From positions 256,883-268,421 of the forward strand of contig MU646438.1 in NCBI GenBank assembly GCA_026770585.1: DNA of 11,539 nt. The letters are read 5' to 3'. A program made the position numbers and the translations under genes. Below the pieces are notes generated by a model, which made no database searches, was not told where the DNA came from, and saw only the letters and a program-made list of their open reading frames with translations. The stretch's first letter is position 1, and every line of letters starts with the position of its first letter. Positions 1 through 8,300 of the stretch are shown here, piece after piece. The DNA comes from Baffinella frigidus (Eukaryota; Cryptophyceae; Cryptomonadales; Baffinellaceae).

Positions 1-91
1 GTTGGGGGTTAGGGGTTAGGGGTTAGGGGTTAGGGGTTAGGGTTTGGGTTTTAGGGTTCAGGGTTTAGGGTGTAGGGTTCAGGGTTAGGAC
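1..91. repeat. Telomere-like repeat tract, probable intron of a minus-strand gene
   Basis: Degenerate GGGTTAG, TTTAGGG and TTCAGGG units run along the plus strand. In the peptidase gene every telomere-like intron has the C-rich strand as sense. By that rule this G-rich plus strand implies an intron of a minus-strand gene. A minus-strand exon with a GT donor ends at 92. The units are imperfect and followed by coding-like DNA, so this is not a chromosome end. Confidence 0.7.
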
Positions 92-145
92 CTTGGCCGC
101 CTCGGCTCCACCGGAAAAGGACAACCCCGCCGAGATCAGCTTCAC
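92..145 (-). CDS. Tentative internal exon of an unidentified minus-strand gene
   Basis: On the minus strand a 54-base segment lies between an acceptor (GGCAG, bases 150-146) and a donor (AAG|GTCCTAACCC, intron from 91). It reads 18 codons, VKLISAGLSFSGGAEAAK, and 15 of the 18 third positions are G or C, as in the peptidase exons. It is phase 0 at both ends, so it joins in frame to the proposed exon ending at 270. The CCCTAA-rich sense strand of the following intron matches the peptidase introns. I do not recognise the protein. The plus strand also has an open, GC3-rich frame here (beginning LAASAPPEKDNP). An alternative minus-strand first exon could start at the ATG at 170. The call rests on the splice sites and repeat orientation only. 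Confidence 0.35.
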
Positions 146-269
146 CTGCCGCGTGTCCAGGATTCACCATAATGTTCCTCGAGGTCGGTCAGAGGTGGTG
201 AGGGAGACGGTCGGCATGTCATCTCTCTGTCTCTCTCGCTCGCTCGCTCGCTCTCCCTCCGTCCGTCAC

Positions 270-320
270 CAAGTGGTGCGCTGCGATGCTAGTATCCTTC
301 AAGAACACGTCCCTCTCCAT
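270..320 (-). CDS. Tentative first or internal exon of the same minus-strand gene
   Basis: Minus-strand frame beginning at ATG 320 in a good CCATGG context and reading MERDVFLKDTSIAAHHL. It ends at a GT donor (TTG|GTGACG, intron from 269) in phase 0, matching the exon at 145-92. The frame is also open upstream to about 380 (…GTLWGEVFDP before the Met). This may therefore be an internal exon using the AG near 371 rather than a first exon. The exon tail (TTGAAGGATACTAG) is repeated 82 bases upstream, at 371-385. This resembles the exon-fragment duplications of the peptidase gene. The protein is unidentified. Confidence 0.35.
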
Positions 321-385
321 GGGGTCGAACACTTCCCCCCATAATGTCCCACGAGCAACCGCTTGCGACCCTAGTATCCTTCAAG
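289..385 (-). repeat. Imperfect duplication of a putative exon tail, 82-bp spacing
   Basis: The plus-strand 15-mer CTAGTATCCTTCAAG occurs at 289-303 and again at 371-385. Similar neighbours follow (GCTGCGATG before one, GCTTGCGAC before the other). On the minus strand one copy is the tail of a putative exon and the other lies upstream of it. Confidence 0.7.
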
Positions 386-1167
386 GCAGCGCACGCGTGG
401 CACGGAGGGGGCGCGGCGGTACCACGGCAGGGCCCTGTCCGGGGCGCGAGGATCCTTCCGAGCGCGCGCCACTGCCCGCACCACCCACGTCGTGCACGCT
501 CTTGGCTCCCAGGATCAGCCGCGGGCCCTGCTGCGGGACCTGCTGCGCTCCGCTGCCTGCTGCGCCCGTCTGGCTTGTGTCCCGCCGCTGGATTTGCCCC
601 GCCTGTGACGATCCCGCGTCGCGCGAACCACCCTGTTCCGCGCTGACAGTGTGCGCCGACGGCCGACCTCGCCCGCGGGAAGGGACCCTGACGTCGCCTC
701 CCCCGCCGCCACGCTGGTTCCCGAAATCCAGATCGCCCGAAGGCCGAGGGCCCGGGCGCAGCAGCGCCATGCCGGCGATGGGCGGCGACCCTCGCCCTGC
801 CGCTCCACCAGCATCTAATCCCCGCCCTCGGCCGGGGGCTCCGCGCCCGCCGCCGCCGCGCCCACCCCTCCCGCCCCTCGCAGCAACGTCAGGTGGCGCG
901 GATTCGCCCTCAGGCATCCAGAGGCGTGCGTCCCCCATTTCGACGTTTTCCTCCGATTCACTGCGCAAGCCGGCAGACGAGCAGGAAGGCGGCACCGCCC
1001 GATCAGGAGGGCGGGGGCATCTGTGCAGGCTCTCCGTGTATCGTGTTCACGCGCGGATATGTCCGCGGCGAACGATAAAGTGCCGTGCTAAACAGAAGCC
1101 GTTGACACGCTTCTTTCAAGGATCGGGATCGCCGATGAAGCGGGGGTTCGTGTTCGCCACTGCCTAG
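321..1167. other. GC-rich stretch without a supportable gene
   Basis: Very GC-rich DNA with CCG/CCGCC and GGC runs. Long frames are open on both strands at once, which is expected by chance at this composition. Their translations are Pro/Arg/Gly/Ala-rich with no recognisable domain. It lies between a tentative minus-strand gene and the plus-strand peptidase, so a divergent promoter/CpG-like region is plausible. I see no TATA box or other named element. A short (CTCG)n/(CT)n tract precedes it at about 219-258. Confidence 0.5.
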
Positions 1168-1506
1168 TGCATCGATCGCCGCATGAAGGCGCCGCTGCGC
1201 CCCGTCGTGCCCATCCGAGGATCCGATTTCAAGATTTTTGGGGAGGGGGCAAACAGGTTTTGAGCTCAATTTCAGGCTCATAACATAATGATGACCAGTC
1301 AGACATGTTGTGAGCCTCAACCACGTTTGTTTCGCAAATCCATGGATTTTCGGCGAGAAGGGTGTTCGGAGTTCCCACCCACGGTATCCTCAAAAGTTGT
1401 CCCTCCCTTTTGAATTTTCAGTGAAATTGACTTTTGAATGTGGCTCTTCACCTTCACCGCGACAGGGAGGTTGGGTTGCACCGCACCCTTCCCCACCCTT
1501 CCCCTC
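1168..1506 (+). promoter_or_regulatory. AT-richer upstream region of the peptidase gene (probable 5' UTR/promoter)
   Basis: Composition drops from GC-rich to mixed here. The stretch holds an imperfect 12-bp inverted repeat (AGGCTCATAACA at 1274-1285, TGTTGTGAGCCT at 1306-1317, one G·T-type mismatch). Just upstream of the coding frame is TTTTCAGTG, which could be a 5' UTR intron acceptor. An in-frame TGA at 1435-1437 closes the reading frame, so the start must be at the ATG of 1438 or the ATG of 1507. No core promoter motif was recognised. Confidence 0.35.
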
Positions 1507-2331
1507 ATGGTCCAGGTCTCCACCCCCCTGCTGGGGGGCACTGGCCCGCGCTCGCGGTCATTCACGCGGAACGTGGCCGCCACCGTCGCCGGCGTGTGCC
1601 TCGTCGCGGCGCTGGGCCTCATCCTGGTGTCGACGAGGCAGCTCGGATCGCCCAGCTTTCTGGAGGCGCTCGAGTCGCAGGATGACGGCACGTACCTGGC
1701 GGCCATGTCAAAGGGGGAGGACGGCACCGGGTTCATGCAGAAGCTGCAGAACGTGTGGTTTGTGATGAGCAACAAGGGCGACACCAAGGTGGCGAAGGAG
1801 GCGCAGGCCCTGGCTGTGCAGCTGCAGACGGCCGACTTCCCGCACACCGTGAAGCATGACACCAACTCGGAGGTGAACCCGTGCGAGGACTTCTACGAGT
1901 TTGCGTGCGGCGGCTGGACCGCACGTAACCACGACTCGATCCCGAAGAGCCAGACATCGTGGGCACTCAGCTGGGATGCCGCGCAGCTGGACATCCAGGA
2001 GAAGATGGTGACGCTGCTCGAGAAGGACGAGGGCCCCTCGGGGCACTTCTACCGCTCGTGCAAGGACACGGCGCTCATCGAGAAGGAGGGCGCCAAGCCC
2101 CTCGCACCGTGGTTCAAGGTGATCGACTCGATCGAGAACAAGGAGGAATCCCTGCGTTCAGTCATCGTAAGCCTCAACAAGGCGAACCTGGACATGTTCT
2201 TCTCGTGGTACATCGACACGGACTCGCACAACAACCAGCAGAACGCGTTCTTCCTCACCCAGTCGGACACCTCGCTCCCGGACCCGAGCTACTACACCGA
2301 GGACACCCCCGAGATGGTCGAGCACCGCGCG
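1507..2331 (+). CDS. Peptidase exon 1 (residues 1-275)
   Basis: The largest exon. It carries the cytosolic tail, the membrane anchor (hydrophobic stretch VAATVAGVCLVAALGLILV) and the start of the M13 N-terminal domain with NPCEDFYEFACGGW. It ends in phase 0 at GCG|GTCGAC. The frame stays open 54 bases into intron 1, but there it only translates CCCTAA-type repeat. Confidence 0.9.
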
Positions 2332-5300
2332 GTCGACCCCGAACCCCAAAACCCTAATCACCAAACTCTAAACCCTAAACCCTGAACCCTAAACTCTCAA
2401 CCCTAAACCCTAAGTCCTAAGCCCTGAACCCTACACCAGGTCTTCGTGGAGCGCATGGGGCACTTCTTCAAGCTGGTAACCCCTTCACCCTCCACCCTCC
2501 TCCCTTCACCCTAAACCCCAAACCCTACACCCTAAACCTCAACCTTAAAACCCCCACCCCGACCACGAAACCTTAACTCCCAACAGACGTGGGGCGCTAG
2601 AACCCCGAGACGGAGGCTCAGCTAGTGATGGCATTCAACCCTAACCCCTAACCCCTAATCCCCAATCCCCAATCCCTAATCCCTAATCCCTAATCCCTAA
2701 TCCCTAATCCCTAATCCCCAATCCCTAATCCCTAAAACCGAAAACCTCCCCCCTAACCCCAAACCCTCAACACCAAACCCGGAGGCGACGCTCGTGATGG
2801 CCTTTGAAGAAGCTAACGCGTAACCTCTAAATTATCCACCCTGCACCGAAACGCTAAGCCCGTAAACCGCACACCAGGTTGGGCGGCCGGACCCTGAGGC
2901 GGAGGCAAAGCTGGTGATGGACTTCGAGACGAAGCTCTCGGCGATCCTCGACGATCGTACCCCCGCTGACCCTCAACCCTCAACCCTAAACACCAAACCC
3001 TTAACCCTAATCCCTAAACCCTAAACACTAAACCCTAAACCCGAATTGCAATCTCTAAACCCCGAACCCCGAACCCTAAACCCTAAACCCTAAACCCTAA
3101 ACCCTAAACCCTAAACCCTAATCCCCAATCCCCAAACCCCAATCCCTAATCGCTACCCCCTAAACCCTGAATCTCTAAACCCGAATCCCGCATCCCTACC
3201 CCCTAATCCCTGGATACACCACCAGGCACGACGGCGTACAAGGAGCACGCGGCCGTGACATCCTGGGCCGAGGTCGCCGAGATGGCTCCTGGTCTGCCTC
3301 ATCGTCCTCTCTGTCTTTCCCCTTGGTCAAATATTTGTGGGATATGGAGAACTGTGAGATCAGTGTGTGCTCCTTGTCCGCCCCCTCCCCGTCTTTTCGT
3401 CCCCGTCTTTTCTGATGTCCGAGATGGCTCCTGCCCCCCCCCCTCGCCCTCTCTCGTCCCCTTTGGTCATTTTTTTGTAGGAGATGGACAGTTGTTTGAT
3501 CAGTGTGTGTGCTCCTGGCCCCCCTCCGTCCCGTCTTTTCGGATGTCGGGGTTGAAACGCACCGTTGAACACGCTACTCGCACTCTCCCCCCCCTCTGCC
3601 ACACAATTGTGAGAGATGGAGGATTGTTCACTGTGTTCGTGCAGCGGTCTCGATGCACTCTCCCGAACACACCCTCGCAACACGACAAGGGGATCAGGGG
3701 GAGTAAAAACATAATCATCTCAGGCTACCATAGAAGCAGTCATCGTCGCTGTTGCGTCTTGTGTGACCGGCGTCTGTCAAACGTAAACCCTTTCCCTCTC
3801 CCAGGGTTCGACTGGAAGGCATGGCAGACACAGCTGGCGGCGTGCACGGAGACCTTCAACGGCATCCCCAAGTTCTGCGAGAACGACCACGACTCCATCA
3901 TGGCCGTCGGGACCCCCGAGGTCCCTACTCCCTAAACCCTAAACCCTGAACACTGCACCCTGAACCCTAAACCCTAAACTCTACACCCTAAACCCTACAC
4001 CCTAAACCCTACACCTTAAACCCTAATCCCTAAACCCTAAACCCTGAACCCTAAACCCTAAACCCTGAACCCTTTACCCCACACCCCAGACCCCAGACCC
4101 TTTACCCTAAACCTCAAACCCTGAACAGGGCAAGCCGCTGTACATGAGGAACAAGGCGTTCTTCCCGAAGTTCAACACGCTCCTCGCCGAGACCGACATC
4201 CCCACCATCAAGGCCGTCATGCGCTGGAAGGTCGCCACCAACCCTAACCCCTAAGCCATCAACCCTCAACCCTCAACCCTACACCTCGAACCCAAATCCC
4301 TAAATCCTCAACCCTAAACCCTAAAACCTTGACCATGAATCCTTCATCCTTAACCCTAAACCCTAAACCCTAAACCCTAGACCCTACACCTTACACCCTA
4401 AACCCTTAACCCTAAATCCTTCACCAGGCACACTCTTTTTCCTGGAGCGCAACCGGCCTGAACCCCACGGCCGAATCCCCTAAACCTAAACCCTCACCTC
4501 CAAAACCGCACCCCGCAGGTGGTGTCGGGTGCGGCCCAAACCCCAACCCCTGCCTATGCTCCAACCCCCAAACCCCTAACCCTCACCCCCAACCCCCCTC
4601 AAGTGGTGAGTGGCGCGGCACCCTCGCTCTCCCAGGAGTTGGGAGGACTCTCTCGGACCGCAAGCTGCCTAACCCCTAGGGCCGAACCCCCGAACCCCCT
4701 AAACACCAACCCCGAACCCCCCCGCATGTGGTATCGGGTGCGGCGCCCTCGCTCTCTTCGGCGTCCGGCGCCCTCGCTCTGCTCGGAGTTGCTAAACCGT
4801 AACCTCCAAACCCCAAACCCACAGGTGGTGTCGGGCGCGGCGCCGTCGCTCTCGCAGGAGTTTGAGGACGCGATGCTTGTCTGGTACAAGGACCTCTACG
4901 GCGTCCAGGTCCGCACCGTCTACCACCTTCTCTCTCTAACAGTATCGGATACGCTTCTGGGGACTGCGTTTCGCTGAGTGGCGTTTCCGCTCTGGTTCCT
5001 CAGGTAGAGATTTCCCGCGGAGATGTCTAGCTCTGCCTCGCTCGGTGGTCCCTTCTATTCTCGAGTTGACATCCTGGGTCTACGGTGTAAATCCGTCAAC
5101 TTTGGAGCGGGAAAGAGCCCGGGCTCACCAGAATTGTGAGCCCCGATAGACTCGAGGCAGAGCTAGTACGCGTGCCGTGTCAGTTGGACAGGCCAGTGTC
5201 CGTGTGGTGCGTGAATCTAAGATGCGCACCAGGAGCGCGCGCGCGCGCGCGCGCGCGAACGCACGTTTTTTTCTTTTCTTTACTACTCTCAGCCTAGAGA

Positions 5301-8300
5301 TAAGTGATGCAAGTGCTTCGTCGCTACCTCGGCACCTTAACAGATCAAACAGTATTGCGCCAGCAACGGCTCCAATCCCTGCACCTGTGGCGTGTTCCCC
5401 TTGCTAGAATCAACTTTACAGATGGAGCGCGCGGACTTTTGCGCGCGGACTTTTGGCGTGTTTCCCGGGCGAGCATTAACTTGACTCGAAGATGGGCGTG
5501 GAAATGACCTCCGACATCTGACCTCACGTGGCCACACCAGGAGCGATCGGCGCGGGACCGCAAGTGCTTCTTCGCGACGACGGGGACCACGAGCTGGGCG
5601 AGCGCCATGCTCTACTCCGATCACCTCTTCCACCAGGTCTGCGGTGGACACAGGGCCTTGTTGGGAGGGCATTGCGGGCATTGCAACCCTAACCTTGAAC
5701 TCTGAACCCTGAACCCTGAACCCGAACCCTAAACCCTGGCCCTGAACGCTGGCGTTGAGGGCATTGTGACCTTGACCCTGAACCCTTAACGCTGAACCCT
5801 ACGCCCGAGCCCTGATCACTGAGCCCTGAGCCCTGAACCCGCACCCCCCACCAGCCGAATACCACGGCTTCACCCCCCACCAGCCGAATACCACGGCTGC
5901 TGAAGGGATTCTCGAGAACACCCGGAACCCTTAATGATGAACCCTCAGCCCTAGCCCTGAACTCTGAACTCGCTGAACGCTGCACGCGGAACCCTTAACC
6001 CAGACACCAGGGATGCTCGCATGCCTTGCGGCGCAAGGCATGCGGGTTCAGCGTTCAGCGTTCAGCCCCAGCCCTCACCACTGAACGATTCACCCTGCAC
6101 CAGCCGAACATCAAGGCGGCGCAAGGGATGCTCGAGAACATCCGCAAGGAGTTCCTCCTCGCGATCCCCGATGCTGCATGGCACCCCCCAAACCCTACAC
6201 CCTAAACCCTGAATCCTGAACCCTAAACCCTGAACCCTAAACCCTGAACCCTCAACCTTGAACCCTGAACCCTGAACCCTGAACCCTGAACCCTAACCCC
6301 TGAACCCTAAACCCTAAACACTGAACCTACACCCTACACCCTACACCCTACACCCTAAACCCGACACCCGACACCCGAAACCCTGAACCCTGAACCCTAA
6401 ACCCCAAACCCGACACCCTAAACCATAAACCCTAAACCCGAAACCCGAAACCAGGATGACGCCGGACAACCGGGAAGATGCAAAGCACAAGCTTAGGGAG
6501 ATGTTCTTCCAGGTACCTGTGCTTGCTCTTTCTGTTTTGCCTTTTTTTCTTACTGTCACGCCTAGACAACCGGGATCTTCCAGGTACCGCCGCTTGCTCT
6601 CCCCCTCTCTTTTTATTATTATTATTTATTGCTCTCACGCCTAGACAGCCGGGAAGATGCGACGCACAAGCTTAAGGAGATGTTCTTCCAGGTGCCCCTC
6701 TCCCTCCCTTCCTCACTACCTACCTTCCTGACCTAGGTGCCCACGCTTGCTCGCCCCCCCCCGTTTTTTATTATTATTACTCTCACGCCGAGACACCTGT
6801 GAGGATGCGAAGCACACGCTCAAGCAGATCCTCTTCCAGGTGCCCCCCTGCCTCCCTCCCTCCCTCCCTCCCTCCCTCCCTCCCTCCCTCCCTCCCTCCC
6901 TCCCTCCCTCCCTCCCTCCCTCCCTCCCTCCCTCCCTCCCTCCCTCTCTTCCGACGGACAAGGCGGGGGCGACCGACTGGCCCAAGCACGCCAACGCTGT
7001 AGAGGGCCACCTGATCAAAGACTACTTCCAAACTGACGGGCAGGGGCTGGCGCGCGAGCCTGGTGGGCGGCGGTAGCTGCCAGGTGGGGAGGGGATGAGG
7101 TGGTGTCCGGATACCAACCAGCACGCCACCGCCACCAGGACAGCCTGGTGGACCGCCACCAGGACAGCCTGGTGGGTGCCGGCGCCTTGCTCGTCGGTAT
7201 CCCCGACGGAGCAGGATGCGCCGACAAACTACCCGAAGCGTGTCCCAACACTCGTCGGTGTGCGTCTGCCGCGATGCACGTTCCTGAAGGTTGGTTCGTA
7301 CCCGGCAGGTTGGGATCCCGACGGACAAGGACGGCGCGACAGACTGGCCGAAGCGCGCCAACGCGCTCGAGGGCCACCTCGGGAAGGACTACTTCTGCAA
7401 CCAGGAGATCGCCACGCGCCTGTCGCTGCAGCGCTCCATGGAGAAGTTGACCAAGACCCCGGATAGGTCAAACCGAAACCCGGAACACCAAACCTGAAAC
7501 ACGCAACCCTGAACCCCAACCCCTGCACCCTGAAGTCTACACCCTAAACTATGGACCCTACGCAGGCGGCACTGGGGTGGATCGACGCCGCTGGAGGTCA
7601 ACGCGTTCTACGGGCCCAAGTCCAACGGCCTCTGGATCCCCGCGGGTCCGAACCCCTACACCCGAAACCCGAAACCCTGAAACCTTGAACCCTGGACTCT
7701 GAACCTGAAAACCCAAACCCCAAACCCCAACCCCCAACCCCGAACCCCCAAATCTCAAACCCTAGCCCCTAGCCCCTACACCCGAAACCCCAACCCCTAG
7801 ACTCTAAACCTTAAACCCTAAACCCTAAACCCTAAACCCTAAACCCTAAACCTCTACCCTGAACCCTAAACCGTAACTAACCCCTAACCTCAAACCCCAA
7901 ACCCCAAACCCTAGCCCCTAACCCTCACACCCAACCGCAGGCATTCTGCAGAAGCCGTTCTTCGACTACAAGAACTCGGACGCGCAGAACTACGGCGCAG
8001 TCGGTACCATCCTCGGGCACGAGATGAGCCACGGGTTCGACGACGACGGGCGGAGGTACGACGCCAAGGGCGAGATGAAGGACTGGTGGGACCCCAAGAC
8101 CGTCGCGGGCTTCGAGGACCGCTCCAAGTGCATCTCCAACCTCTTCTCCAAGTACCAGGTGCTGGACAAGAAGGTGAACGGGGTGCTCACGCTCGGGGAG
8201 GACATCGCGGACGCGGGGGGGCTCAAGTTCGCCTACCGCGCGTTCCTGCAGGCCGCGCCCGAGGGCGCCCCGCGCAGCGGGTCCGACAAGCGCGTGTTCT

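Larger units (their letters stand above)
2476..2877 (+). repeat. Intron 2: telomere-like filler with two ghost copies of exon 3
   Basis: 402 bases of CCCTAAA, then a CCCTAAT/CCCCAAT-dominated tract at about 2640-2735. Two decayed exon 3 copies lie inside and are listed separately. Confidence 0.85.
4231..4824 (+). repeat. Intron 6: telomere-like filler with ghost copies of exon 7
   Basis: 594 bases. The first half is CCCTAAA/CCCTCAA repeat. A non-repeat island follows at 4428-4480 (CACCAG then TTTTTCCTGGAGCGCAACC), possibly an old scrambled exon copy. The second half is C/A-rich filler around three ghost copies of exon 7. Confidence 0.8.
4909..5540 (+). other. Intron 7: no telomere-like repeat; foldback element, ghost exon 8 and tandem repeats
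   Basis: 632 bases with mixed composition, unlike the C-rich introns. Contents in order: unique sequence, a 140-bp foldback (5027-5166), a ghost of exon 8 split by a (GC)n run (5227-5336), and an approximately 66-bp imperfect tandem repeat (5389-5510). The intron ends CACACCAG. Confidence 0.7.
5637..6103 (+). repeat. Intron 8: CCCTGAA-type filler with three ghost copies of exon 9
   Basis: 467 bases dominated by CCCTGAA and CGCTGAA rather than CCCTAAA, the most diverged filler of the gene. The last six bases before the donor and the six around the acceptor are the same word, CACCAG. Three ghosts of exon 9 lie inside. TTCAGCG is repeated in tandem near 6047-6062. Confidence 0.8.

Noticed and set aside
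381-995. A 204-codon minus-strand open frame, in the same frame as the tentative exon at 320-270 and separated from it by one TGA
   Set aside because: Gly/Arg-rich low-complexity translation explained by composition. The frame agreement has a one-in-three chance. It could still be an upstream exon, but nothing supports it.
286-1167. A 293-codon plus-strand open frame
   Set aside because: Pro/Arg/Ser-rich low-complexity translation in very GC-rich DNA where frames on both strands are open. No domain, and no link to the peptidase start.
1438-1506. Upstream ATG adding 23 residues (MWLFTFTATGRLGC…)
   Set aside because: Possible, but it would place a longer, partly hydrophobic tail before the membrane anchor. 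The ATG at 1507 gives the usual short basic cytosolic tail. Only transcript 5' ends can decide.
2332-2385. Continuation of exon 1 frame (VDPEPQNPNHQTLNPKP)
   Set aside because: It translates telomere-like repeat and ends at a stop. The family sequence continues in exon 2 instead.
2640-3220. CRISPR-like or satellite array
   Set aside because: Repeats are continuous 6-8-base units without spacers, in a spliced eukaryotic gene.
4428-4480. A possible extra exon AHSFSWSATGLNPTAE after CACCAG in intron 6
   Set aside because: It has the right phase and an acceptor, but including it would break the tight family spacing between RWK (exon 6) and VVSGAAPSLS (exon 7), and no GT donor follows. It may be a scrambled exon remnant.
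6716-7361. Minus-strand frames rich in Gly-Arg-Glu-Gly repeats
   Set aside because: They merely translate the (TCCC)n microsatellite, which is open in all frames.
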